Shown: piece by piece, positions 1-8,277 of the stretch
Layout: every line of letters begins with the position of its first letter
How positions within the stretch are numbered: the first letter of the stretch is position 1
Made by a program: the position numbers and the translations under genes
The notes under the pieces: generated by a model
Databases searched by the model: none
The model's input: the letters and a program-made list of their open reading frames with translations, nothing else
Told to the model about the DNA's origin: nothing
Assembly: GCA_900105225.1 (NCBI GenBank)
Contig: LT629764.1
Span: 5,352,501-5,416,500, forward strand
Direction: 5' to 3'
Length of the DNA: 64,000 nucleotides
DNA from: Paenibacillaceae bacterium GAS479
Lineage (GTDB): Bacteria > Bacillota > Bacilli > Paenibacillales > Paenibacillaceae

Positions 1-492
1 CTATTTGACCGCTAATTCAGCGGCGATACGGTCAAGCAGGCGGCTGCAGCCCGCGGTCACTAGCTCCCGCGTCTGGCTGAAGTCTCCGGTGTAATACGGA
101 TCGGGAACTCCGTCCAAATTATTTTCCGGCAACAATTCCATAAACCTCATGACAGTCCCTTGCGGACTATAACCACCGGATCGGATCAGCTCTCGTACAT
201 CCCGCTCATTGGCGCTATCCATCACGACGATGTAATCACAATGTTGGAGATCCTCGCGATCGACCAATCGCGACTTCATGCCGACGTAGGAGATGCCGGC
301 GCTGTCAAGCTCGCGGCGTGTGCCTTCATGAGGAATTTTGCCGAGATGCCAATCTCCGGTGCCAGCACTGTCAGCCTCCACTAGCTGCCCCATATCTCGT
401 TCTACGGCCATATGCCGGAACACAGCTTCAGCCATCGGCGACCTGCAAATATTGCCAAGACAGACGAAGATAACTTTAATTTTGCGCTCCAT
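1..492 (-). CDS. Low-molecular-weight protein-tyrosine-phosphatase
   Basis: A 163-residue cytoplasmic phosphatase of the arsenate reductase-like LMW-PTP family, which hydrolyses phosphotyrosine (some bacterial members act on phosphoarginine). The P-loop CX5R is visible as CLGNICRS, with nucleophile Cys11 and Arg17. The general-acid Asp131 lies in the DPYY motif near the C-terminus, and the length is typical. The frame is open for another 26 codons upstream, but the ATG at 492 follows an AAGGGGGAG ribosome binding site and gives the canonical N-terminus. It starts one base after the stop of the channel gene at 494-1144, so the two are co-transcribed. Substrate is unknown; the family call is firm. 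Confidence 0.93.
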   Translation of the reverse strand: MERKIKVIFVCLGNICRSPMAEAVFRHMAVERDMGQLVEADSAGTGDWHLGKIPHEGTRRELDSAGISYVGMKSRLVDREDLQHCDYIVVMDSANERDVRELIRSGGYSPQGTVMRFMELLPENNLDGVPDPYYTGDFSQTRELVTAGCSRLLDRIAAELAVK

Positions 493-493
493 T

Positions 494-1144
494 TTAGAAC
501 ACTCCCCCTTCACTGCGGTCTCCTGCAGCCGAACGGAGCGATCTTCGTGGTAAGCTCCACTTGAACACAACGGACAACATCCGCAAGATAATGATAAGCG
601 CGAACAGAATCATCAGTCCTACCGTCCCGCTGAACCATCCGATACCAATTGCAGCTCCAGCTAAAATGGCCCAAACCGCGTAAATCTCATCGCGCAGCAC
701 GAGCGGTTTACGGCCAGCCAGCAGGTCTCGAATGATGCCGCCGCCGATGCCGGTAAGCGTCGCCGCTACGAGCACGGCACTGAGCGGATGATTCATCTCT
801 GTTGCGTACAATGCTCCCTGGATCGCAAATGCGGACAATCCGATTGCGTCGAACAGCGCTTCGGCCTTTCGCCAATGCTGAATCCAGCTCACGGGGAGCA
901 GAAACACAACCGTCATGGAAGCCAAAGCGATTTGGATCAACAAGCCCTGAGACCATAACGTTGTAACAGGAATGCCGATCAGCAAATTGCGGATAACGCC
1001 GCCGCCAAACGCGGTGACGAGCCCCAATACAAATACGCCCAGGATGTCATACTCTTCCTCCATCGCTACAATCGCTCCGCTCGCCGCAAAGGCAATCGTA
1101 CCAATGATGCTGAAAACGGCAAAAATATCGGTGTACAAGTCCAA
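494..1144 (-). CDS. Trimeric intracellular cation (TRIC) channel family membrane protein, YvgT-like
   Basis: A 216-residue integral membrane protein of the UPF0126/TRIC family, whose prokaryotic members form trimeric potassium-conducting channels. Nearly the whole length is hydrophobic helices. The family's internal duplication shows as two glycine-rich motifs, FGGGVIRNLL in the first half and GGGIIRDLL in the second. The start is uncertain: TTG at 1144 and TTG at 1138 both follow a GGCGGGGGCG stretch, and the second has the better spacing. It is first gene of a two-gene unit with the phosphatase, and its last codons contain that gene's ribosome binding site. Function in this organism is inferred only from the family. 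Confidence 0.85.
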   Translation of the reverse strand: MDLYTDIFAVFSIIGTIAFAASGAIVAMEEEYDILGVFVLGLVTAFGGGVIRNLLIGIPVTTLWSQGLLIQIALASMTVVFLLPVSWIQHWRKAEALFDAIGLSAFAIQGALYATEMNHPLSAVLVAATLTGIGGGIIRDLLAGRKPLVLRDEIYAVWAILAGAAIGIGWFSGTVGLMILFALIIILRMLSVVFKWSLPRRSLRSAAGDRSEGGVF

Positions 1145-1183
1145 AACGCCCCCGCCATCAGAATGCAGTCAACCATCCTACCT

Positions 1184-1212
1184 ATAATAGCCGCGAGTGT
1201 CCCATCCCGCAA
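1184..1212 (-). promoter_or_regulatory. Sigma-A promoter for the channel-phosphatase operon
   Basis: On the minus strand, TTGCGG (1207-1212) and TATTAT (1184-1189) are separated by 17 bases, about 40 bases before the channel gene start. It lies back to back with the plus-strand thiN promoter. Predicted by eye only. Confidence 0.55.
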
Positions 1213-1217
1213 CCGGA

Positions 1218-1247
1218 TTGCCAGCATTTGTCCCATCGCGATATAAT
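1218..1247 (+). promoter_or_regulatory. Sigma-A promoter for thiN
   Basis: TTGCCA (1218-1223), an 18-base spacer and a perfect TATAAT (1242-1247). The predicted start of transcription near 1254 leaves a short leader before the thiN ribosome binding site at 1267-1273. No thiamine pyrophosphate riboswitch motif fits in so short a leader. Confidence 0.65.
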
Positions 1248-1282
1248 GAGCCGCAAACCATTTTTCGGAAGGAATGATTAGG

Positions 1283-1939
1283 ATGCCGGAAACGCCTCAG
1301 CGGATCGTCATCATCACAGGAGGAAACCTTGGCGACTGGATGATCGGCAAGCTGCGTCCTGATGACTATATTATCGGCGCCGATGCCGGTGCGTTGTTCC
1401 TTGTGCGCAGCGGCATCTGTCCCGATTTGTCGCTCGGAGACTTCGACTCCGTCACGGAGGAAGAGATGGAGGAGATCATCCGCGGAACTCGCGAGATGGC
1501 TTCTTTTGATCCGATTGACAAAAATTACACCGATACCGAGCTCGCTCTCATGAGAGCTATTGAACGAAAACCATCTTCCATCTTGATATTCGGAGCGTTA
1601 GGTAGCCGCTTTGACCATTCTCTGGCCAATGTGCATCTGCTCCGCAAGGCAGCCGAATGCGGCTGTGCGACGGTTATCGAGGACGCCTCCAATCGAATTC
1701 AGCTCATCCAAGGTGGTCAAACACTGACGATCCAGCGAAGCGAGCTGCTGCCGCATGTGTCCCTTTTGCCGCTCAGCGAGGAAGTGCAAGGGATTGATCT
1801 TGAAGGGTTCCAGTATCCTCTCCATGATGCCACGCTGCACATCGGCCAATCGCTCGGCATTAGTAATGTGCTGGCCGGAGATGTCGGCACTATTCGATTG
1901 AGCAAAGGCTGGCTGCTCGTTATGGAAACAGCGGGTTAA
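1283..1939 (+). CDS. thiN: Thiamine pyrophosphokinase
   Basis: A 218-residue enzyme that transfers pyrophosphate from ATP to thiamine, giving thiamine diphosphate, in the cytoplasm. Family signatures are visible in order: ADAGALFL and DLSLGDFDSV near the N-terminus, then DKNYTDTELAL and GSRFDHSLANV, which bind nucleotide and metal. The ATG at 1283 is preferred over the in-frame ATG at 1274, because the GGAAGGA ribosome binding site abuts the earlier codon but sits 9 bases before this one. In Bacillus thiN lies elsewhere with rpe/rsgA; here it stands alone, converging with the MutS-like gene after only 4 bases, with no terminator hairpin between them. Confidence 0.92.
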   Translation: MPETPQRIVIITGGNLGDWMIGKLRPDDYIIGADAGALFLVRSGICPDLSLGDFDSVTEEEMEEIIRGTREMASFDPIDKNYTDTELALMRAIERKPSSILIFGALGSRFDHSLANVHLLRKAAECGCATVIEDASNRIQLIQGGQTLTIQRSELLPHVSLLPLSEEVQGIDLEGFQYPLHDATLHIGQSLGISNVLAGDVGTIRLSKGWLLVMETAG

Positions 1940-1943
1940 GCGA

Positions 1944-4043
1944 TTATTTGGACCCGCCTGCGCCGCCGTTACTGCCAGGTGTCTCGATGCGCAACCCCTC
2001 AACATGTTTACGCGACATGAGATTCCGCACTTTGCGGTTCTCCTTGCTATCGAACACGATATTCATATCGTAGTTCTCGCCCGGATAAAGGCTGTCTCTG
2101 CTTATATAGAGGGAGAGCCTTTTTCTGTTGAACGTCTTTTTCTCCTTTTTGACCTGGACGACGACCTCTCCCCTCTCATCCGCCTCCCGGTAAACGATTC
2201 CGGTCCGCTTCAAAGGATGAATCCATACGCAGTCTCCCACGTTGAATTCCTTAGGCTTGGCGGTGTTCTTGATTGGCTTCGGCGGCTGCGGGTCGGCGGG
2301 CTGTGTAACATTCGCCGGCTTCAGCCCGGTGGGCTGCGATGATTTCTGAGGCTCCATTCCGGAGCCGAGCTTCGTCTCGAATCCGGTTAGCTGCTCAGTT
2401 TGCGACTCCATGGCGGCGCCGCACTTCGGCTCGAAGTCGGCTCCCTGCCTATTACCAATGTTCTGACGACTGCCTATCACCCCATCCTCAGGCGGCACTT
2501 CCCTTCTGCCCGACGCTATCGTGCTGGCCTTAATATCCTCGGCACGCTTGAGTACTCGCTCCGGCAATCCATACCGCTTCGCAATCGATAGAGCATAGCT
2601 GTCCCCTGCCTCGCCGGGCTCCAGACGGTAGAGCGGCTGCAGCGTTTCGGCATCAAACGCCATTCTCGCATTCATACAGCGCGCCGTTCGGGAAGCGTAG
2701 GCTTTGATCTCGTTAAAGTGGGTTGTAACGGCAAGCTTTGTGCCTCTTGTACCTAGCTCTTCCAGGACGGCGATCGACAGTGCGATGCCCTCGCCCGGAT
2801 CCGTTCCGGCTGCCAACTCATCTAGAAGCACGAGCGTTCTCCTGCCTGCCGTACCCAGAATTTCATTCAGAACTGCCAGATGGGATGAAAAGGTGCTAAG
2901 CGACTGCTGAATGCTTTGACCGTCGCCAACGTCAGCCAGCACATCCTCGAAGATGCCAAACTCGCTTCCCTCCTCTGCCGGCAGGAATAATCCGGCCTGA
3001 GCCATCAGCGTGAACAGCCCGAGTGTCTTCAAAGCGATTGTTTTGCCCCCGGTATTGGGACCTGTAATGCACAGCTGATCCCAGTCGATACCGAGCTCAG
3101 CATCAATCGGCTTCGCCGAGTCGCCAAGCTGCGGATGCCGTCCGCCTTTGAGCCGGATGATCGGTTCGGCGGCCAACTTCGGCCTGATTCCATCGTAAGA
3201 GCGAGCCAGCTTGCCGCGTGCCATAATAAAATCAAACAGAGCCATAGCCTCCAAGTTAACCGCAAGCTGGGAGCTATTTTCCTCCGCCATAGAGGACAGC
3301 ATCGATAAAATCCGCATTCTCTCCTGCTCTTCCTCCTGCTTCCACATGGACAGCTCCGCCTGCAGATCGGCCACATCCGACGGCTCAATGAACAGCGTCT
3401 GCCCGCTGGAGGATTCATCCCAAACGGTTCCCGGCACGAGCTTGCGCTGGTCGCGGCGCACAGGAATGACATATCGCTCACCTCTGCGGCTGACAATAGC
3501 TTCCTGAAGTGAGCTACGGTACTTAACTAGAACGGCGTCCAGCTTACGGCGGACCCGATCTTCGGCAACCTGAGCACTCCGGCGGATGCGGGACAGCTCT
3601 GTAGAAGCGTTGTCGAGCAGCCAACCGCTGCGAATGCAGCGATCGATCTCAGCTTTGAGATTTGGGCAATCCTGCATGGAGTCCGCATAACCGGACAACA
3701 GCGGCGCCAGCTCTCTTTTGGCCGCCATATATCGTTTCATCTGCCCGATGGAAGCGAGCCAGGAGGAAAGCGCACCAAGTTCCTTCTCATCATAGATCCG
3801 GCCTTTGCCGAGCAGCGAGAGGAAAACTCCGATGCCTTCCATCGAGGAAAGCGGCACGCTAGATCCTGCGCACAGCAGCGCTTCCGCTTCGGCTGTTTCA
3901 TGCTGCCAAGCCGCCGCTTGACGGAGCATTGTTGACGGGGAATGTTTCTCTGCGAGCTTTCTACCGGGTTCGGACACGGTGAAGCTGCACATTTTATCGT
4001 GAATAAAGCTATATTCCAAGCGCATCATGGATGCCTGGTTCAT
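1944..4043 (-). CDS. MutS-family ATPase, MutS2-like but lacking the Smr nuclease domain
   Basis: A 699-residue paralogue of MutS2. It has the MutS core and ATPase: Walker A GPNTGGKT, Walker B LVLLDELAAGTDP, and the AVTTHFNEIK segment. The mismatch-binding N-terminal domain of true MutS is absent. After the ATPase come a Gln/Pro/Thr-rich linker of about 90 residues, where MutS2 normally has a coiled-coil clamp, and a KOW-like segment (FNVGDCVWIHPLKRTGIVY). It ends at RKHVEGLRIE with no Smr domain. MutS2 (about 785 residues in Bacillus) acts in recombination and collided-ribosome rescue; without Smr this protein should lack that nuclease. The ATG follows a strong TAGGAGGA site. It is a single gene, preceded by a structured RNA. 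Bacillales are known to carry Smr-less relatives, so it is probably a real family and not a truncation. Confidence 0.8.
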   Translation of the reverse strand: MNQASMMRLEYSFIHDKMCSFTVSEPGRKLAEKHSPSTMLRQAAAWQHETAEAEALLCAGSSVPLSSMEGIGVFLSLLGKGRIYDEKELGALSSWLASIGQMKRYMAAKRELAPLLSGYADSMQDCPNLKAEIDRCIRSGWLLDNASTELSRIRRSAQVAEDRVRRKLDAVLVKYRSSLQEAIVSRRGERYVIPVRRDQRKLVPGTVWDESSSGQTLFIEPSDVADLQAELSMWKQEEEQERMRILSMLSSMAEENSSQLAVNLEAMALFDFIMARGKLARSYDGIRPKLAAEPIIRLKGGRHPQLGDSAKPIDAELGIDWDQLCITGPNTGGKTIALKTLGLFTLMAQAGLFLPAEEGSEFGIFEDVLADVGDGQSIQQSLSTFSSHLAVLNEILGTAGRRTLVLLDELAAGTDPGEGIALSIAVLEELGTRGTKLAVTTHFNEIKAYASRTARCMNARMAFDAETLQPLYRLEPGEAGDSYALSIAKRYGLPERVLKRAEDIKASTIASGRREVPPEDGVIGSRQNIGNRQGADFEPKCGAAMESQTEQLTGFETKLGSGMEPQKSSQPTGLKPANVTQPADPQPPKPIKNTAKPKEFNVGDCVWIHPLKRTGIVYREADERGEVVVQVKKEKKTFNRKRLSLYISRDSLYPGENYDMNIVFDSKENRKVRNLMSRKHVEGLRIETPGSNGGAGGSK

Positions 4044-4150
4044 AAAGGATTCCTCCTAAGGTTAGTTGTCGCAAAAACACTTCAACTTCAAGCACTTCAA
4101 GCCTGTTCATGCCAACCACAACCGCAATCCCGATCCCCATAGTAGGATAG

Positions 4151-4196
4151 AAAAACAAAAAACAGGAACAGAACGCATAGGCGTTCCATTCCTGTT
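4151..4196 (-). terminator. Rho-independent terminator of the structured RNA
   Basis: AACAGGAA pairs with TTCCTGTT, and an inner AACGC with GCGTT (4161-4196). On the minus strand this is followed by TTTTGTTTTT. Confidence 0.8.
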
Positions 4197-4490
4197 AAGT
4201 TGCAGCCCTCTAACCTGTCCGCAAACATACTCGCTGTCTAAAAGAGCGCAAGCAAGCTCGGAAGGTTAAAAAGGCTGGCTATCGTTAACTAGGGGTTGGA
4301 TGCTTGTGTTCAGAACTCTATCATGGGCGAACTTTAAGAACCCTAGGAGGGTACACGCAAAAAAGCGTTAGCCGTATTGGCTCTTGAAGTTTCACCCTAT
4401 GAAATTATGAGATCTGAACACCTGTAATCATTAATAGCTCCCCTTTTTGGAAGATCGGTTTGGAGATGTTGAGACATAAACTTTGGCTTG
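4151..4490 (-). ncRNA. Candidate structured non-coding RNA or leader, family not recognised
   Basis: A minus-strand transcript of about 340 nt is bounded by a good promoter (4497-4526) and a Rho-independent terminator (4151-4196), and holds no plausible protein gene. It folds into two visible domains. The upstream domain is closed by GUGUUCAG with CUGAACAC and carries three small hairpins, including ACCCU/AGGGU and AGCC/GGCU, at its tip. The downstream domain is closed by CAGCC/GGCUG and UAACCU/AGGUUA. GGGG and GCUAU near the 5' part could also pair with CCCC and AUAGC downstream in a crossing, pseudoknot-like way. I could not match it to RNase P, tmRNA, SRP RNA, T-box or the riboswitches I know. 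It may be a stand-alone RNA, or an attenuating leader of the MutS-like gene that starts 108 bases beyond the terminator. Confidence 0.55.
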
Positions 4491-4496
4491 CCTTTT

Positions 4497-4526
4497 ATCG
4501 TAACCTTCCTGACAAGTGAAAGTCAA
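4497..4526 (-). promoter_or_regulatory. Sigma-A promoter of the structured RNA
   Basis: Minus-strand TTGACT (4521-4526), an 18-base spacer and TACGAT (4497-4502), giving a start near 4490. Confidence 0.6.
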
Positions 4527-4575
4527 CGGCTCCATTCGCCGATACTTTACCCGTGAAGGATTCCGCAATCAGCGT

Positions 4576-4581
4576 TATAAT
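4576..4581 (+). promoter_or_regulatory. Probable -10 box of the ABC exporter operon
   Basis: A perfect TATAAT, with transcription expected near 4588, just ahead of the AAAGGAGG site at 4601-4608. No convincing -35 hexamer is present 17 bases upstream, so the promoter may depend on an activator or be weak. Confidence 0.45.
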
Positions 4582-4618
4582 GGAAACACAAGGAAATGGA
4601 AAAGGAGGAATGCTGTGC

Positions 4619-6376
4619 ATGAAACAACAACAGCGGCTGCTACTCCCGTATGTAACCTCTAAAGCCTGGCTGTATGCCGCCGCCCTGCTCGCTATTGCGC
4701 TCGGGAACATTATTCAATCCCTTTATCCCCGAGTGCTCGGTGAGTTCACCGACAAGCTTCAAAGTCGATCGCTGACCCCCGAGATCATCGCACAGTCCGC
4801 ATTACTCCTTGCCGGCATCGCCGTGCTTTTCACCTGTTTAGCCGGCTCTGGCCAATATTTGGTCATGAGGCTGGGAAGAGAATTTGAGCGGCTGACGCGC
4901 AAAGGGCTGTTCCGTCATTTTACCCGGCTAAGCGAGGCCTACTATGCCAGCCATGGAGTGGGCCATATGCTTAGCTATGTGCTTAGCGATGTCAAATCCG
5001 TGCGTGAGGCGATCTCCTCCTGCTTCAGCCAAACCGCCAATGCCGTCATTTTGCTGATCAGCGCGCTCATTATGATGAAGGTTTCAGGATTGCCGCTGGG
5101 GTTGATCGCTCTTTGCGTATCGCCGCTGCTACTTATTCCGGTGTTGGTCGTCTATTTTGGCCCCCGCATCCGCAAACGCTCACGTGAAGTGCAAAATGAC
5201 CTGGCCGCAATGACGGAATCGGCCGAGGAGCAGATCGGCGGCATGCGGGTTACGCAGAAATTCTCGGTTGAGCCGATGATGGAGGCGCGGTTCGGGTCAC
5301 ATGTTGATGCCGTTTACGGCAGCCAGCTTAGCCTGGTGAAAATGAGCTCCTTGTTTCAGGCACTAATCCCCTTCCTTGGCTCAGCCTCACTTGTTCTGAC
5401 GCTTGTAGCCGGAGGCTATCAAGCGCTCACCGGAGCTATTACGATCGGGATGTTCGTTTCCCTTACTCTCTATATGAGGCTGATTATCAACCCTTTGCAA
5501 ATGATCGGTAATGTCATCAACACGATGCAGCGCTCCAGAGCTAGCCTGGAAAGACTGCAAGAGCTCTTGTCGACCCAACCGGACATCCGCAATGCCGCTG
5601 ATCCGCTGCCTTTTCCCGCCGAAGCTGGCATCGTTATAAGTGGTTTGACCTACAGCTACCCTGGGGCGGCTCAGCCAGCGCTGCAGGATATTGAGCTGCA
5701 AATCCGGCAAGGCCGGACTACTGGCCTGATCGGACGAACCGGCAGCGGCAAAACGACGCTTGCCAAGCTGCTGCTGCGGATGATGGAAGCTCCGGAAGGT
5801 ACAATCTTGATTGATGGCCTGGACATTCGACAGATTGATGTCCATTCGCTGCGCGATTCCATCGCTTATGTGCCCCAGGATGGCTTCCTGTTCAGCACGA
5901 CGCTGCGTGACAATATCGCGTTTGCCAAGCGGGATGCTGACCAGCAAGAGGTCGAAGAGGCTTCCCGATACGCGGGCATTTATGAAAATATTTTGGAGTT
6001 CAAAGACGGCTTCGGCACGAAGCTGGGCGAACGCGGCGTGACGCTGTCCGGTGGGCAACGCCAGCGCACCAGCCTGGCTCGCGGTCTTATCAAGCAGGCG
6101 CCGCTGCTTATACTTGATGACAGCGTCAGCGCGGTCGACGCCGTGACGGAATCGGCCATCGTGGGGAGCATACGACAAGTAAGGCGTAACAAAACGACGC
6201 TAATCATCGCGCATCGGATCAGTGCTTTGAAACATGCCGACGAAATTATCGTGCTCGACGAAGGCCGAATCGTCCAGCGGGGAACGCATGAGTCCCTGCT
6301 TCAGGAACAGGGGCTGTATGCCGAGCTGGCGAGCCTGCAGCAAGGAGGGATTGGCAATGGCCGGACGGGAGCCTGA
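4619..6376 (+). CDS. ABC exporter half-transporter, degenerate-site subunit (BmrC/YheI-like)
   Basis: A 585-residue type IV ABC exporter subunit: six membrane helices in about the first 320 residues, then a nucleotide-binding domain. Walker A GRTGSGKT is at 372-379 and a canonical LSGGQ signature at 476-480. Walker B ends LILDD, so Asp501 replaces the usual catalytic Glu. That change marks the degenerate site of heterodimeric exporters, and the next gene, overlapping by 20 bases, encodes the partner. Such pairs export drugs or lipids in Firmicutes; the substrate cannot be read here. The ATG at 4619 is chosen because it is 10 bases after AAAGGAGG; the frame extends 22 codons upstream without a site. 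Confidence 0.88.
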   Translation: MKQQQRLLLPYVTSKAWLYAAALLAIALGNIIQSLYPRVLGEFTDKLQSRSLTPEIIAQSALLLAGIAVLFTCLAGSGQYLVMRLGREFERLTRKGLFRHFTRLSEAYYASHGVGHMLSYVLSDVKSVREAISSCFSQTANAVILLISALIMMKVSGLPLGLIALCVSPLLLIPVLVVYFGPRIRKRSREVQNDLAAMTESAEEQIGGMRVTQKFSVEPMMEARFGSHVDAVYGSQLSLVKMSSLFQALIPFLGSASLVLTLVAGGYQALTGAITIGMFVSLTLYMRLIINPLQMIGNVINTMQRSRASLERLQELLSTQPDIRNAADPLPFPAEAGIVISGLTYSYPGAAQPALQDIELQIRQGRTTGLIGRTGSGKTTLAKLLLRMMEAPEGTILIDGLDIRQIDVHSLRDSIAYVPQDGFLFSTTLRDNIAFAKRDADQQEVEEASRYAGIYENILEFKDGFGTKLGERGVTLSGGQRQRTSLARGLIKQAPLLILDDSVSAVDAVTESAIVGSIRQVRRNKTTLIIAHRISALKHADEIIVLDEGRIVQRGTHESLLQEQGLYAELASLQQGGIGNGRTGA

Positions 6377-8177
6377 GGATCGGGCGAAGCAGGACCGCGA
6401 AAAGGCAGGACAAAGCGCCGCGATTCGCGGGCTGCTCATTTATGCCAAGCCGCATAAGCGACAATTCGTCGGTGTTGTCGGCTGCACGATCATCGCCATT
6501 GCCGCCGACCTGCTTCAACCATACATCGTTAAAATCGCCATAGACGATCATCTGATGAATGGCAGTAACGAGTTCAGTCCCCTGCTACTGCTGGGCGGCC
6601 TATATTTGCTGCTCTCACTGCTTTCCCTGCTGTTTTCGTATATCCAGAACCAGTTGATCCAAATTGCCGGCCAAGGCATTGTGATGCAGCTGCGCAAGGA
6701 TCTGTTCCGCCATCTTTCCAGGCTGTCGCCATCATTTTATGATCGGATGTCCAGCGGAGGGCTCGTAACCCATATTTCCGGAGATACCGAGACGGTGAGC
6801 CAATTTTTTACAGGGGTATGCCTCAGCCTTGTACGTGACGGCATGACGCTGGCCTTCATACTCTTCTTCATGTTCCAGCTCGATCCGGTACTCGCCGGTT
6901 ACAGCCTGCTGTTGCTGCCGGCCATCGCGCTGATCGCTGCGTTGTTCCGTGGTTACATGCGCAAAACGTATCAGCTGTCCCGCAGCCGACTGTCGCGTTT
7001 GATCGCTTTTACCGCCGAGAATCTGAGTGGAATGAATCTTGTTCAGGCATTCCGTCAGGAACGTGAGCAGGTAAAACAGTTCGAGGATCGCAACAGCTCT
7101 TACTATGAAGCTAATTTACGTGAAATCCGCACTAATGTGCTGTTTAACCGCTCCTTTGACCTGCTCGGCAATCTGTCAGTTGCATTTGTTACCTGGATCG
7201 GCGGTCGAGCCGTATATGGTGAAGGGCTTGAATTTGGCGTTTTATATGCTTTTATTACGTACATCCGCCAGTTTTTCCAACCGATCAACTCCATCACCCA
7301 GCAATGGAACACGCTTCAGGCCGCTTCCGTTTCCGCCGATCGTATATGGAGGCTGTTCAAAACCGACTCAGAACTGGCAGACAAAGGAGTAACTACGATC
7401 GGACAGGGCGGTGATCCGCGGCGCGCCGTTGGTGCTGTTCGTTTCAACGATGTCGTGTTCGGTTATACTCCCGAGGAGCCTGTCCTGCAAGGCATCAGTC
7501 TAGATATTGGGCCTGGCGAGAGAATTGGGATCGTCGGTACGACCGGAGCTGGCAAAAGCTCGCTGATCAGCCTGTTATGCCGTTTCTACGATACACAAAG
7601 GGGTTCCGTCACGATCGACGGCGTCGATGTGCGCCAAATTCCGCTTGTTCAGCTTCGCCGTGCGGTTGGTCTCGTGCAGCAAGAGCCTTACCTATTCTCA
7701 GGCTCCATCATCGATAATGTGCGGCTGTTCGACGCTTCCATCAGCCCGGAGCAGGTGCGGGAAGCTTGCCGCTTCGTTGGCGCCGATGCGCTGGTCGGAC
7801 GGTTGCCCGATGGTTACGAGACGCTGCTCAGTGAAAAAGGAAGCGGATTGTCCGCCGGCGAACGGCAACTGATCAGCTTCGCTCGCATCGTTGTGTTCCG
7901 CCCTTCTATCCTTATCCTCGACGAGGCAACGGCCAACCTCGACTCCAGTACTGAGCAAATGGTGCAGCAAGCGCTGAACTCCGTATCGGCCGGACGAACC
8001 ACATTTGTCATCGCACATCGCATCTCGACGGTTATGGATGCGGATCGCATTATCGTCCTGCGCAGCGGGCGCATCGCGGAGTCCGGCTCACATAGCGAGC
8101 TGATGCGCCGCGGCGGCTACTATGCCCGTTTATACGCGCATTCCCAAGGGGAGCAGGAGGAGCAACCGGCAGGATGA
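6357..8177 (+). CDS. ABC exporter half-transporter, catalytic-site partner (BmrD/YheH-like)
   Basis: A 606-residue partner of the preceding half-transporter, with six predicted membrane helices followed by an ATPase domain. Walker A GTTGAGKS is at 394-401 and Walker B LILDE carries the catalytic Glu523. The signature is LSAGE (498-502) instead of LSGGQ. In a head-to-tail dimer this weakened signature would face the partner's Walker B Asp501, making one degenerate and one consensus ATP site. Start at ATG 6357, 7 bases after AAGGAGGG inside the upstream gene; the frame is open further upstream but without a site. The operon ends at the strong hairpin at 8223-8277. Confidence 0.88.
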   Translation: MAGREPEDRAKQDREKAGQSAAIRGLLIYAKPHKRQFVGVVGCTIIAIAADLLQPYIVKIAIDDHLMNGSNEFSPLLLLGGLYLLLSLLSLLFSYIQNQLIQIAGQGIVMQLRKDLFRHLSRLSPSFYDRMSSGGLVTHISGDTETVSQFFTGVCLSLVRDGMTLAFILFFMFQLDPVLAGYSLLLLPAIALIAALFRGYMRKTYQLSRSRLSRLIAFTAENLSGMNLVQAFRQEREQVKQFEDRNSSYYEANLREIRTNVLFNRSFDLLGNLSVAFVTWIGGRAVYGEGLEFGVLYAFITYIRQFFQPINSITQQWNTLQAASVSADRIWRLFKTDSELADKGVTTIGQGGDPRRAVGAVRFNDVVFGYTPEEPVLQGISLDIGPGERIGIVGTTGAGKSSLISLLCRFYDTQRGSVTIDGVDVRQIPLVQLRRAVGLVQQEPYLFSGSIIDNVRLFDASISPEQVREACRFVGADALVGRLPDGYETLLSEKGSGLSAGERQLISFARIVVFRPSILILDEATANLDSSTEQMVQQALNSVSAGRTTFVIAHRISTVMDADRIIVLRSGRIAESGSHSELMRRGGYYARLYAHSQGEQEEQPAG

Positions 8178-8222
8178 GGATAGAGACAGGCTTATGCTGC
8201 TAAAATCGCTGGATTTTCTATA

Positions 8223-8277
8223 AAAAGGGAGCTGTCGTCGCCAAGCGAATTTCGCTTGGGACGGCAGCTCCCTTTTA
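8223..8277. terminator. Bidirectional Rho-independent terminator
   Basis: A long stem (AAAAGGGAGCTGTCGTC with its near-complement) is flanked by A and T runs, so it serves the converging ABC exporter and MBL hydrolase genes. The MBL stop codon lies in its 3' edge. Confidence 0.9.

Noticed and set aside
1944-4043. Annotation as full MutS2
   Set aside because: The Smr domain and clamp coiled coil are absent, so the MutS2 name would imply functions the sequence does not support.
4151-4490. RNase P RNA, tmRNA or SRP RNA
   Set aside because: The GAGGAAAGUCC core of RNase P, the 3' CCA end and tag frame of tmRNA, and the SRP Alu/helix 8 motifs are all missing.
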